A stretch of 64,000 nucleotides of DNA from NCBI RefSeq assembly GCF_006912135.1, contig NZ_VIRS01000032.1:21260-85259 (forward strand), read 5' to 3'. The translations under genes and the position numbers were made by a program. The stretch comes from Cryptosporangium phraense (GTDB taxonomy: Bacteria; Actinomycetota; Actinomycetes; Mycobacteriales; Cryptosporangiaceae). The notes under the pieces were generated by a model. It was not told the origin of the DNA. It was given only the letters and a program-made list of their open reading frames with translations, and ran no database searches. Positions 8,153 to 16,221 of the stretch are shown here, piece by piece. The stretch's first letter is position 1. Each line of letters begins with the position of its first letter.

Positions 8153-9766
8153 ATGTCTGATGAGTACAGCGTCCGCGCGGGACGGAAGGAGTGGGTCGGC
8201 CTCGCCGTGCTGCTCCTGCCCCTGCTGTTCGTCTCGATGGACGTGTCCGTGCTGTACTTCGCGGTGCCGTTCCTGAGCGTCGAGCTCGAACCGACCAGCA
8301 CGCAGCAGCTCTGGATCTTCGACGTCTACGGGTTCGTGCTGGCCGGCCTGCTGATCCCGATGGGCGCGATCGGGGATCGGATCGGGCGGCGGCGGTTACT
8401 GCTGATCGGGGCGGTCGCGTTCAGTGGCGCTTCCGTGCTGGCCGCGTACGCGCCGAGCGCCTCGCTGCTGATCGCCGCGCGGGCGGTGCTGGGCGTGGCC
8501 GGGGCGACGCTGATGCCGTCGACGCTGGCGCTGATCCGGAACATGTTCTCCGACGAGCGTCAGCGCGGGACGGCGATCGGGATCTGGACCGGGGCGACCA
8601 GCGCGGGGATCGCGCTGGGGCCGGTGCTGTCCGGGCTGCTACTCGAGCACTTCTGGTGGGGGTCGGTGTTCCTGATCAACTTGCCGTTCATGGTCATGCT
8701 GCTGGTGCTGGCTCCGGTGCTGGTGCCCGAGTTCCGGCACCCCGGGGTGGGGCGGTTCGACTGGGCGTCGGGGGTGTTGTCGCTGGCGACCGTGCTGCCG
8801 GTGATCTGGGGCGTGAAGGAGCTGGCGCAGATCGGGGGTGGGGCGTCGGGGTCGGTGGGGTGGCCCGTATCTGCGGTTCTGTTCGGGCTGGCGGTCGGCG
8901 TGGTGCTCGTGCGGCGGCAGGTGCGGCGTCCGGACCCGCTGATCGACGTCGCGCTGTTCCGACGGCGGGCGTTCGGCGGGGCGGTGGCGCTGAACGTCGT
9001 CGCCATGTTCGGGGTCGTCGGGTTCGCGCTGTTCGCGACGCAGTATCTGCAGTCGGTGCTGGGGTTGAGCCCGCTGCGGGCGGCACTGTGGAGCGTCGCG
9101 CCGTCGATTTTGGTCGGTGGAGCCGCTCCGCTGGCGAACGCGCTGGCCCGGGTGATCGACCGGGCCTACCTGATGGCGGGGGGTTTCCTGATCGCGGCCG
9201 TGGGGTTCACGCTGACGACCCAGGTGTCGCCGGATCGCGGGCTCTGGATCGTCCTGCTGGCCGCGACGACGTACGCGGTCGGGCTGGTGACCGTCATGTC
9301 GCTGGTGACCGAGGTGGCGCTGGGGATCGCGCCGCCGGAGCGGGCCGGGTCGGCGTCGGCGCTGCTGGAGTCGGGGTCGGAGCTGGGTGGGGCGCTCGGG
9401 ATGGCGCTGCTGGGGAGTCTCGGGAGTGCGATCTACCGGCACGGGGTGACGTCGGGGGCCCCGGACGGGGTGCCGTCGGAGGCGTTGGACACGGTGCGGG
9501 AGACGCTGGGTGGGGCCCAGGCGGTGGCGGCGGGGTTGCCGGGGGAGCTGGGGGACGCGGTGCTGCGGGTGGCTCGGGATTCGTTCACGGACGGGTTGCA
9601 CGCGGCCGGGGTGGCGGCGGCCGTGGTGATGGTGGGGGCGGCCGTGGTGGCGGGGACGCGGTTGCGGGGGTTGGGGATCGGTTCGGAGGGATCGGGGGAC
9701 GCTGACCGGGGCTCGGTCCCGGTCCCGGGCCGGGGCTCGGGCCGGGAGGCGGCGGCGGAGGTTTGA
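8153..9766 (+). CDS. MFS drug exporter, DHA2 family (14 TM, QacA/EmrB type)
   Basis: 537 residues with about 14 hydrophobic segments. The DHA2 start MDVSVLYFAVPFL, motif A GDRIGRRRLLL after TM2 and the motif-C-like region GIWTGATSAGIALGPVLSGLLLEHFWWGSVF (split here for reading: GIWTGATSAGIALG and GPVLSGLLLEHFWW) are all present. These proteins extrude cationic drugs and antibiotics with proton antiport. The ATG at 8153 has GGGGAG 6 bp upstream; an in-frame GTG at 8057 has none. The last about 40 residues are a Gly/Arg/Ser-rich cytoplasmic tail. Probably repressed by the divergent GntR-TetR protein. Confidence 0.88.
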   Translation: MSDEYSVRAGRKEWVGLAVLLLPLLFVSMDVSVLYFAVPFLSVELEPTSTQQLWIFDVYGFVLAGLLIPMGAIGDRIGRRRLLLIGAVAFSGASVLAAYAPSASLLIAARAVLGVAGATLMPSTLALIRNMFSDERQRGTAIGIWTGATSAGIALGPVLSGLLLEHFWWGSVFLINLPFMVMLLVLAPVLVPEFRHPGVGRFDWASGVLSLATVLPVIWGVKELAQIGGGASGSVGWPVSAVLFGLAVGVVLVRRQVRRPDPLIDVALFRRRAFGGAVALNVVAMFGVVGFALFATQYLQSVLGLSPLRAALWSVAPSILVGGAAPLANALARVIDRAYLMAGGFLIAAVGFTLTTQVSPDRGLWIVLLAATTYAVGLVTVMSLVTEVALGIAPPERAGSASALLESGSELGGALGMALLGSLGSAIYRHGVTSGAPDGVPSEALDTVRETLGGAQAVAAGLPGELGDAVLRVARDSFTDGLHAAGVAAAVVMVGAAVVAGTRLRGLGIGSEGSGDADRGSVPVPGRGSGREAAAEV

Positions 9767-9776
9767 GGGGGGTGGG

Positions 9777-12470
9777 TCAGCGGTGCCAGAAGTAGGTGCG
9801 GGTGGCGGGCTGAGCCGTGAGGAGTCCGATGAGCACGGCCGGAACGACGAGCTGTCCGAGCGTGAGTCCGATCGAGCCGCCGCCGATCGAGGCGACACCG
9901 GAGACGATGACGAGCGCCGAGAGCCCGGACGTGATCCCGAACGCCAGGCGGCTACCGCGCCAGATACCCCGCCCCAGCCAGCCCATGATCGTCGCCCCGA
10001 CCAGCGGAACGAAGAACACGGCCGGGCCGAGCGTCGCGAAGAGCAGCGAGAGCGCGAACAGGCCCACGCCGACGAGGTTCACGAGCACCATCGCCGCCAC
10101 GACCGCGGGCGGCCGGGCCGGGCGCTCCCGGGGAGTCTCGACGACCCCGAGCGCGACGGTCGGATCGGCCGCGTTCCGGGCGTCGAGGTCGCTGACGGGT
10201 GTCGGGGTGGGCGTCGTCCAGCCTGAGGCGGGCGTCTCCGGGGGACCCCAGCCGGGGGCGGGGTTGCCGGTGGGCGTCCAGCCGGCGGAGCCGGTCTTCG
10301 GCGGGGTGGACGTGGCCGGACCGGGATGGGTGGGCGGCGAGCTGACGGGTGCGGTCGGCGTCCATCCGGTGCCGGGGGGTGGCATCGAGGGGGTGGCGGC
10401 CGGCGGGGCGCTGATCGGGGAGGTGGCGCGGGCGGTCGTCTTGGGTGGGGAGCTGACCGGTTCGGTGGCGGACCAGCCCTTGTCGGCGGGGGGCATGACG
10501 GGGGTCGGGATGGCGGTCGGACGGGAGTTCGGGGCCGAGGTGTTCGGAGCGGTCGGTGGTGTGGCGGTGGTGTCGTTCGGCGGGGCGCTGACCGGTTCGG
10601 TGGCCGACCAGCCCTTGTTGGCGGGGGGCATGACCGGGGTCGGGGTGGTGGCTGGACCTGCGGCCGACATCGACGTCTCGGCGGGGTAGGCGATCGCGGC
10701 CCGGGCGGACGTGGGGGGTGCGCTGATCTGGGGTGCGCTGACGGGGGGTGCGCTGACGGGGGGTGCGCTGATCGGGGGCGTGACGGTGGCGCGGGCGGTG
10801 GCTGGGGGTGTGCTGGTCTGGGGGGTGACCGTGGCGCGCGCGGTGGCGGGTCCGCGGGGTGTGGTGGCGGGGCCGCGGGGTGCGGTCACTGCGGCGCGGG
10901 CGACCGAGGTCGACGGGTCTGCGCCGGGCGCCGGGCGGGAAGGGCCGGCGGGAGCCGGCGTGTCTGGGCCTGGCGGGGGTGAGACCTTGGCTCGGGCGGT
11001 GGCGGGTGGGGCGCTGACCGGTGGTGTGACAGTGGCCCGGGCTGCGATGGGGCCGGCCGTGTCAGGCCGGGTGGTGGCGCGGTCGGTGGGCTGGGCCGGC
11101 GGCTCGGGCGTCGGTTGTGCGGCGGCGGCGGTTTCGGTCATCGCGAGCAGGGCGGCCAGGGCGGAGCCCGGCGTGACCTGGAAGATCTCGGCAGCCTGCT
11201 TCGGTCCCGACTGCTGCTTAGGCCCGCCCGATTTCTCCGGCGCCTCGGCGGGAGTCGCCTTCTTGGTTGCTTCCGGGGCCACCGGTCGGAGGGGAGCGGT
11301 CGCGTCGTCCGTCGCCGGACCGGTCATCGGTTCGGCCGGCTGCGCCTGCGGGCTCGCCGGGTCAGCGCCCCGTGCCGTGGCGTCAGCGCGGGTGCTGTCC
11401 TCGTCGGTCGGTGGGGCTTCGGCCGACGAGTCGAGGGCCGAGGACGATTGCACGGCCACGTCGGCGGCCGACCGATCTGGTTCCACCCGCTGAGCCGGGA
11501 TCCGGGCTGCCTCCTGGAACGCAGCCGCGGTCGTGAACCGTTCGCGATCCGGCGAGAGCGAACCCGAGAAGCCACGCTGCGCCGCGACGACCCGCGCCCC
11601 AGCGGGCTCCGCCGTGGCAGACCCGGCCCTCGCAACCCGCGCCTCCTCAGCACGCGCTCCCAGCGCACGCGCCGCCTCAGCCGGCGCGGCTTCGGCGCGC
11701 GCGGCTTCGGGCCGCGCTGCGGCGGGCCCTGCGGCCACAGCTCGCGCCCTCTCAGCGCGGGCCGCCTCCGTACGGGCCGCCTCCGTACGGGCCGCCTCAG
11801 TGCGGGCCGCCTCAGTGCGCGCGGCTTCGGGCCGGGCTGTGGCGGGCCTTGCGGCCGACGCTCGCGCTCCCTCAGTCCGTGTCGCCCCGGCCGGTGCCGT
11901 CTCGGTTTGTGCCGCCTCAGTGCGCGCGGCTTCGGGCCGGGCTGTGGCGGGCCTTGCGGCCGACGCTCGCGCTCCCTCAGTCCGTGTCGCCCCGGCCGGT
12001 GCCGTCTCAGCTGGCGCCGCCTCAGCCGGCGTCCGCTGGGCTCGCGCTGGTTCGGCCCTCGCCGCGGCGGGCTCGGCCGCCTCTGCCCGCGCCGCCGTCA
12101 GCTGGGCGGCCGGCTGCGCCGGCGCGGTCCGGGGCGCCTCGGGCGGGGCTTCGTTCGGTTGCGCCTCGTGAGGGCGCGCGACTTCCGGATGCTGCGCGGA
12201 CGCATCACCCGGTCCGGCGGATCCACCCTCGTCAACACTCGGTAGAGGCCCCGGCGTCAGCTCCCGTCCCGGGCCGCCCGCGGACGGCCCCCCGGACGGC
12301 GTCCGTATGACGGACTGCGCTCGGCGGGCGCGAATCAGCGCGGTCGCGACCGCGGCGGTGTGCGCCACCGGCGCACCCCCGGAAACCGGATCAACTACCC
12401 CCAGCGGCACGGTCGCGGCCGGATCGGACGAGGCGGCAGCGTCGGCGCGAGAGGAGGATCCCGGGGTCAT
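9777..12470 (-). CDS. Ala/Pro-rich protein with C-terminal four-helix membrane domain
   Basis: 897 residues. Residues 1 to about 780 are low complexity: first Ala/Glu/Arg-rich with 35-residue and 5-residue repeats (TEAAR runs), then Pro/Thr/Ser-rich with repeats of VMPPANKGWSATEPVSAPP type. Residues about 785-885 hold four hydrophobic segments (AVVAAMVLVNLVGVGLFALS, LGPAVFFVPLVGATIMGWLG, LAFGITSGLSALVIVSGVAS, LTLGQLVVPAVLIGLL). The picture is a long disordered cytoplasmic or extracytoplasmic arm tethered to the membrane. No catalytic domain was seen. The frame was chosen over rival frames because only it ends in clear membrane helices. Function unknown. Confidence 0.6.
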   Translation of the reverse strand: MTPGSSSRADAAASSDPAATVPLGVVDPVSGGAPVAHTAAVATALIRARRAQSVIRTPSGGPSAGGPGRELTPGPLPSVDEGGSAGPGDASAQHPEVARPHEAQPNEAPPEAPRTAPAQPAAQLTAARAEAAEPAAARAEPARAQRTPAEAAPAETAPAGATRTEGARASAARPATARPEAARTEAAQTETAPAGATRTEGARASAARPATARPEAARTEAARTEAARTEAARTEAARAERARAVAAGPAAARPEAARAEAAPAEAARALGARAEEARVARAGSATAEPAGARVVAAQRGFSGSLSPDRERFTTAAAFQEAARIPAQRVEPDRSAADVAVQSSSALDSSAEAPPTDEDSTRADATARGADPASPQAQPAEPMTGPATDDATAPLRPVAPEATKKATPAEAPEKSGGPKQQSGPKQAAEIFQVTPGSALAALLAMTETAAAAQPTPEPPAQPTDRATTRPDTAGPIAARATVTPPVSAPPATARAKVSPPPGPDTPAPAGPSRPAPGADPSTSVARAAVTAPRGPATTPRGPATARATVTPQTSTPPATARATVTPPISAPPVSAPPVSAPQISAPPTSARAAIAYPAETSMSAAGPATTPTPVMPPANKGWSATEPVSAPPNDTTATPPTAPNTSAPNSRPTAIPTPVMPPADKGWSATEPVSSPPKTTARATSPISAPPAATPSMPPPGTGWTPTAPVSSPPTHPGPATSTPPKTGSAGWTPTGNPAPGWGPPETPASGWTTPTPTPVSDLDARNAADPTVALGVVETPRERPARPPAVVAAMVLVNLVGVGLFALSLLFATLGPAVFFVPLVGATIMGWLGRGIWRGSRLAFGITSGLSALVIVSGVASIGGGSIGLTLGQLVVPAVLIGLLTAQPATRTYFWHR
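11806..12007. repeat. two tandem copies of a 105-bp coding repeat
   Basis: The block starting GCCGCCTCAGTGCGC at 11806 recurs at 11911 almost unchanged through GCCGTCTC (11903 and 12008). Period 105 bp equals 35 codons, so the Ala/Arg-rich arm of the surrounding gene is expanded in frame. Adjacent 15-bp units GGGCCGCCTCAGTGC/GGGCCGCCTCCGTAC at 11755-11815 give the TEAAR repeats. Confidence 0.75.
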
Positions 12471-12621
12471 GGCGCCGGACGGTAAGGGCCGAGCGGGTCA
12501 TCGCGCCTCATACGAACGGCTAGACCCCGCTGTCCTCAGTGGTCATTTGTGCCAACTCGTCACCGCTGGTCAGCCTGGCGAAGGCTACCGACCGTAGTCG
12601 GTTACTCGTCGGGAATATCCG

Positions 12622-12650
12622 TTGGCACTTCGGCGTCTGTATCGATACAG
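12622..12650 (+). promoter_or_regulatory. candidate promoter with a perfect 14-bp palindrome between its boxes
   Basis: TTGGCA (12622-12627) and TACAGT (12646-12651) are 18 bp apart and could serve as -35 and -10. Between and overlapping them is CTGTATCGATACAG (12637-12650), a perfect palindrome, which suits a dimeric repressor site. The 78-residue gene starts 30-40 bp downstream. The regulator is not known. Confidence 0.45.
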
Positions 12651-12679
12651 TAGAAGAGTACGAAGAACATCGATGAAGG

Positions 12680-12916
12680 ATGGACACCGTGCCTACGGCA
12701 CCGAGTATTGAGCAGTACCTGCAGGAGCTCCACGACGACTACGCGTCGCGCATCAACGAGGCGGTCGCCGAGGACCGCGACGACCTGGCCTGGCAGCTCG
12801 CCGACGCCTACACGAACGAGGCGCTGCGCGCCCAGGCGGACTACGGCCTGACCCCGACCCTCGACCGGCTCCCCGGGCGGCGCCCGACCGCCGCGACGAT
12901 CCCCGCCGCGGCCTGA
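12680..12916 (+). CDS. small acidic helical protein, unknown function
   Basis: 78 residues from the ATG at 12680; a GTG at 12689 (75 residues, starting [13 protein letters not shown]) has a better-placed AAGGA ribosome site (12676-12680) and may be the true start. The core [19 protein letters not shown] and [19 protein letters not shown] is charged and helical with normal actinobacterial codon bias, unlike the repeats that follow. It has its own promoter-like region with a palindrome. No family recognised. Confidence 0.6.
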   Translation: MDTVPTAPSIEQYLQELHDDYASRINEAVAEDRDDLAWQLADAYTNEALRAQADYGLTPTLDRLPGRRPTAATIPAAA

Positions 12917-12939
12917 CTCAAGCCGCCTCCCAGCGGCCC

Positions 12940-13385
12940 GCGCCGCGCCGCTACGGCGGCCCGCGCCGCGCCGCCACGGCGGCCACAGCCACGCCGCCTC
13001 ACCGCGGCCCGAGCGACCCCGCCGAACGGCGCCCCGGGCCGCGCCCCCGAGCGGCACCCGGCCACGGCAACGGCCACGGCCGGCCACGGCCCGGCCCGGC
13101 CAGGGCCCGGCCAGGGCAACGGCCACGCCCCGGCAACGGCCACGCCCCGGCCACGGCCGCGGCAACGACCACGGTCCGGTGCCGGCCACGGTCCGGTGCC
13201 GGCCACGGTCCGGTGCCGGCCACGGCCCGGCAACGGCCACGCCCCGGCCACGGCAACGGCCACGCCCCGGCCACGGCCGCGGCAACGGCCACGGCCCGGT
13301 CCCGGCCACGGCCCGGTCCCGGCCACGGCCCGGCCCCGGCCCGGCCACGGCCCGGCCACGGCCCGGTCCCGGCCACAGCAACGGC
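12940..13385. repeat. GC-rich minisatellite array between two small genes
   Basis: About 450 bp built almost only from words such as CGGCCACGGCCC, GGCAACGGCCACGCCCC and ACGGTCCGGTGCCGGCC. The last is present as three exact 17-bp tandem copies at 13171-13221. Longer units repeat at 13100-13165 and 13225-13290. All six frames stay open because the words lack stop codons; the apparent Gly/Pro/Trp/Ala proteins were judged not real. The array ends about 40 bp before the Zur box of the L36 gene. Confidence 0.75.
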
Positions 13386-13424
13386 AACGACGCCCGCCCC
13401 ACCCACCTCGGAATGCCCGCGTAC

Positions 13425-13439
13425 TGAAAATGGTTCTCA
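13425..13439 (+). promoter_or_regulatory. Zur box upstream of zinc-free L36
   Basis: TGAAAATGGTTCTCA matches the actinobacterial Zur operator pattern TGAAAATGATTTTCA at 13 of 15 positions and is dyad-symmetric. It lies 16 bp before the L36 start codon. In Streptomyces and mycobacteria zinc-bound Zur represses the zinc-free ribosomal protein paralogues, so zinc starvation should switch this gene on. Confidence 0.8.
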
Positions 13440-13455
13440 ACACTGGGAGGTAGCC

Positions 13456-13578
13456 ATGAAGGTACGTAACTCGCTCCGGGCCCTCAAGGCCAAGGACGGA
13501 TCGATCGTCGTCCGTCGTCACGGACAGATCTTCGTCCTCAATAAGAAGAACCCGCGCCTGAAGGCCCGCCAGGGCTGA
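13456..13578 (+). CDS. rpmJ: 50S ribosomal protein bL36, zinc-free (C-minus) paralogue
   Basis: 40 residues beginning [15 protein letters not shown] and ending [11 protein letters not shown], the type-B L36 sequence. The canonical L36 zinc ligands (CxxC ... C ... H) are absent, so this is the form used when zinc is scarce. The ATG at 13456 has GGGAGG 5 bp upstream. A Zur box overlaps the expected promoter and a strong hairpin terminator follows 6 bp after the stop, so it is a single-gene unit. Other C-minus ribosomal proteins (L28, L31, L33, S14, S18) often share the regulon but are not in this window. Confidence 0.95.
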   Translation: MKVRNSLRALKAKDGSIVVRRHGQIFVLNKKNPRLKARQG

Positions 13579-13584
13579 CACCGA

Positions 13585-13610
13585 GGGCCCCGGTCATACG
13601 ACCGGGGCCC
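13585..13610 (+). terminator. hairpin terminator of rpmJ
   Basis: Perfect 11-bp stem GGGCCCCGGTC / GACCGGGGCCC with loop ATAC, then TTCACTGTT. It starts 6 bp after the rpmJ stop. Confidence 0.85.
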
Positions 13611-13661
13611 TTCACTGTTCGGACGGCGGAACACCAGAACAGAACCGTCCGACCCCCGGGT

Positions 13662-13667
13662 TACAGT
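13662..13667 (+). promoter_or_regulatory. possible -10 box for the SMC-like operon
   Basis: TACAGT ends 9 bp before the GTG at 13677 and no ribosome site is visible, so the operon may be transcribed from at or next to its first codon (leaderless mRNA, common in actinobacteria). No good -35 was found. Confidence 0.3.
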
Positions 13668-13676
13668 GACCGAACT

Positions 13677-14900
13677 GTGGACCCGGATGACCTGACGCTC
13701 GAGAGCGCCGCCCAAGACCTCGCGATCGTGGCCGTCTACCGGCAGATGTTCGCGGTCCTCGGCAGCTCGGCGCAGTCGGTGATCAGCGACCCGATGCTGG
13801 TCGACCTGGCCGACGCGCTGTTCGCCGCCTTCTCCGCCGCGGGCAGCGAGGGCCTCACGATGGAGCAGATGCGGTCGGCCTGCCGCGGCTTCCCGGAGCC
13901 GGTCTTCACCTCGCGGGTGCGCGTCCTGCGCGAGCTCGGCGCCGTACAAAAGGCCTTCGACCGGCCCAACCAGGACGTGTACCGCGCGTCGTTCACCAGC
14001 TACGTGTCGCTGCTGTTCGTCCGCCGGATGCTGACCCGCGGCGGTCAGCTCGAACTGCACCGCATGCTGTCGCTGGAACGGCTGAACCTCGACGACCCGG
14101 CCGCGACCGAGGACGACGCCCGCGAGAGCGCGTCCCGGCTGACGACCGCGTTCCGGCTGATCGTCACCGAGCTGTTCATGCTGACGTCCGGCGGCACGAT
14201 CGACTCGCTGCGCGAGAAGGCGCCGTTGCTCTGGAACGCCGACTCGCTGATCGGCGAGGCGGCCGCGGCCCACGACCGGATGCTGTCGCGCTGGCCGGAG
14301 CTGACCCGGCCGAGCACCGACCTCCGGGCCGCGATCGCCGCGTACCGCGACGTCTCGACCGCCGCGGCCGGTCGGCTCACCCAGGCGGTCGGGGCCACCC
14401 GGGCGCTGGACCTGCTGCCGGCCGAGGCCTGGCGCACGTTCACCCGCCGCTCGTCCGTCGGCGCGCTGGCCGCACCTCTCGCCGGGCTGATCTTCGACGC
14501 GCCGCGGGCCTGGCTGTCGGCCGGCGACCTGACCGAGGCGGTCGCCCAGGCCGAGCGGCCTGCGCCGCAACGGCTCCGGCCTCCCCGGGCCGATTCCGAC
14601 GACCTGGCCGACGCCACTCCGGCCGACGTCGCCCCGGCCGACGATCGGGAGGCCGACGATCTGGCCGCCCGGGCCGAAGCCGTGCTGGCCGGGCGGGACG
14701 CTGTCGACATGGCCGACCTGATCGGACGGTCGGGTGACTGGCCGACCGCTCGCCGGACGCTCTCCGACCTCGTCGCGGCGGCCCAGCACCCGTCGCTGCC
14801 GTACGACCTGACCTGGGGTGACGGGCTCGTCGTGGGCGCCGACGGGGTGCCGTCGTGGCGCGGGCAGGGCCGGTTCGTGCGGGTTGCGGTTCCGGCGTGA
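13677..14900 (+). CDS. SMC-complex-like subunit 1, putative kleisin (MukF/JetA-like)
   Basis: 407 residues, first gene of a four-gene operon that ends in an SMC-like ATPase. Residues 1-115 look like winged-helix material (LTMEQMRSACRGFPEPVFTSRVRVLRELGAV, quoted in two parts: LTMEQMRSACRGF and VRVLRELGAVQKAF). Residues about 150-280 are long helices, residues 300-345 an acidic disordered linker (DSDDLADATPADVAPADD), and the last about 60 residues a small domain. A helical winged domain, a linker and a C-terminal domain is the layout of MukF/MksF/JetA kleisins. The family was not recognised by sequence; the role comes from order and architecture. GTG start at 13677 without ribosome site. Confidence 0.55.
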   Translation: MDPDDLTLESAAQDLAIVAVYRQMFAVLGSSAQSVISDPMLVDLADALFAAFSAAGSEGLTMEQMRSACRGFPEPVFTSRVRVLRELGAVQKAFDRPNQDVYRASFTSYVSLLFVRRMLTRGGQLELHRMLSLERLNLDDPAATEDDARESASRLTTAFRLIVTELFMLTSGGTIDSLREKAPLLWNADSLIGEAAAAHDRMLSRWPELTRPSTDLRAAIAAYRDVSTAAAGRLTQAVGATRALDLLPAEAWRTFTRRSSVGALAAPLAGLIFDAPRAWLSAGDLTEAVAQAERPAPQRLRPPRADSDDLADATPADVAPADDREADDLAARAEAVLAGRDAVDMADLIGRSGDWPTARRTLSDLVAAAQHPSLPYDLTWGDGLVVGADGVPSWRGQGRFVRVAVPA

Positions 14901-15592
14901 GCGGGCTCGACGAGGCCGCGCTGTGGGCGGCGCGGGCCCGGGCCGAGGGGCCGCTGTCGGTGCCGGTCGGGGTCTCCGGTCCGGACGGGTTCGTCCGGCT
15001 GCCGTCGGGGGAGGAGCCGAGCGCCTGGTGGGTGCCGGTCGGGCCGGACGGCGTGACGCCGGCCGCGCTGCGTGATCTGCGGCTGAGCCTGCCGGCTCCG
15101 GACCACCGCAACGAGGCCGCCCGCGTCCTCGCCGTGTGTCTGCGCTGTTGCTGGGTGGAGCTGGCGGCCGATCCTTGGCCGGGGCGGGAGACGTCGGTGC
15201 CCGCGGTGCTGAGCGTTCTCGGTGACCTGCTGCCGACGCGGTCGGCCCAGACGCACCACCGGTTCGCGGCCGAGGCGTTCCGGCAGCTGTCGGACGCCGG
15301 CTGGATCCGCTGGTCGGAGCGGGGTGGGACGATCCGGCTCGGTCCGCGGGTGGCGAGCTGGCCGTCGGCCGAGGTCGAGATCGTCCGAGAGCTCTGCCGC
15401 TCCCTCCCGGCCCCGGCCGACGTCGAGGCCGCGCCCCCGCCGGAGGCCGCGCCCCAGACGGAGGCCGCGCGCCCGGCTGAGCCCCCGGCGGAGGCCGCGC
15501 CTCCGGCGGAGGCCGCGCGCCCGGCTGAGCCCCCGGCGGAGGCCGCGCCCCCGGCCGAGGCCGCACTCGGCGCGGACGGGGGTGCGGCATGA
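14897..15592 (+). CDS. SMC-complex-like subunit 2, winged-helix protein with repeat tail
   Basis: 231 residues. The GTG at 14897 overlaps the upstream stop (GTGA), so translation is coupled. Residues about 60-165 include PDHRNEAARVLAVCLRCCW and a winged-helix-like stretch (TRSAQTHHRFAAEAFRQLSDAG then WIRWSERGGTIRLGP), resembling KITE/MukE-type subunits. The last about 55 residues are Pro/Ala/Glu repeats made by a 48-bp DNA duplication (about 15460-15560). A start upstream at 14855 would run inside the previous gene and was rejected. Function inferred from operon context only. Confidence 0.5.
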   Translation: MSGLDEAALWAARARAEGPLSVPVGVSGPDGFVRLPSGEEPSAWWVPVGPDGVTPAALRDLRLSLPAPDHRNEAARVLAVCLRCCWVELAADPWPGRETSVPAVLSVLGDLLPTRSAQTHHRFAAEAFRQLSDAGWIRWSERGGTIRLGPRVASWPSAEVEIVRELCRSLPAPADVEAAPPPEAAPQTEAARPAEPPAEAAPPAEAARPAEPPAEAAPPAEAALGADGGAA

Positions 15593-16221
15593 CGCATCCG
15601 GCCGAGGATCTCCTCGGGGCGTTGTCCGAGCGGCAGCGGGACGAGGTCGTCGCGGCCTGGGCCGCGGTCGAGTACGGGCGCGAGCCGGTCGACGAGGTGG
15701 GCTTCGCCGCACTCCGCGACCCCGCGCTGCGCGAGACCCTCCGCGCCGTGCTCCGGCGCACCGGCCGCGACCTCGTCCGCATCGCCGGCCGCCGGTGGAC
15801 CAGCGGCTACGACGACGACGTCCGGGCCGAGCTCGTCGCCCGCGGCTGGGGCCTGCTCCCCGAGTACGACCGGGCCGTGCTGACGACGATCCTCGTGCAC
15901 TCGGTGGCCATCCCCCGCTCCGACGGTCACCTCACCGACGACAGCTGGGCCTCGGCCGTGCCGACGACCGTCGCCGAGCTGCGCAGCCACACCCAGCTGG
16001 CCCGCGGCAAACTCAACGACGCGCTCCAGCGGCTGCGCAGCGCCGACCTGATCCGGGCCGCGCGGACCTCGTCCGAGGGCGCGTCCTACGTCCCGGGCCC
16101 GCAGTTCCACCGGCTCACCCCGGCGGCGCGGCGCCTGCTGCAAGAAGAACTGGTACTGGCCGCCGGCCCGGGCTCACCCCTGGCCGCGGCGATTCGGCAT
16201 TCCCGGGGAGGACAGCAGTGA
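15589..16221 (+). CDS. SMC-complex-like subunit 3, winged-helix KITE/MukE-like protein
   Basis: 210 residues. ATG at 15589 overlaps the previous stop (ATGA). The middle, residues about 95-165, reads as a DNA- or kleisin-binding winged helix: DRAVLTTILVHSVAIPRSDG, VAELRSHTQLARGKLNDALQRLRSADLIRA, with a wing YVPGPQFHRLTPAARRLL (motifs shortened). KITE proteins bridging kleisin and SMC heads in MukBEF, MksBEF and Wadjet have this size and fold. Not assigned to a known family. Confidence 0.5.
   Translation: MTHPAEDLLGALSERQRDEVVAAWAAVEYGREPVDEVGFAALRDPALRETLRAVLRRTGRDLVRIAGRRWTSGYDDDVRAELVARGWGLLPEYDRAVLTTILVHSVAIPRSDGHLTDDSWASAVPTTVAELRSHTQLARGKLNDALQRLRSADLIRAARTSSEGASYVPGPQFHRLTPAARRLLQEELVLAAGPGSPLAAAIRHSRGGQQ

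Noticed and set aside
11115..12245. 376-residue plus-strand frame antisense to the Ala/Pro-rich gene
   Set aside because: Arg/Gly/Leu repeat translation produced by the same DNA repeats; no domain, no ribosome site.
12602..13581. Gly/Pro/Trp/Ala-rich frames on both strands of the minisatellite
   Set aside because: All frames are open because the repeat words lack stops; compositions are meaningless and conflict with the L36 and 78-residue genes.
15222..16217. N-terminal extension of the SMC-like ATPase frame back to 15222
   Set aside because: The added 332 residues are Arg/Pro-rich and overlap genes 2 and 3; the GTG at 16218 has a ribosome site and begins the ATPase fold.
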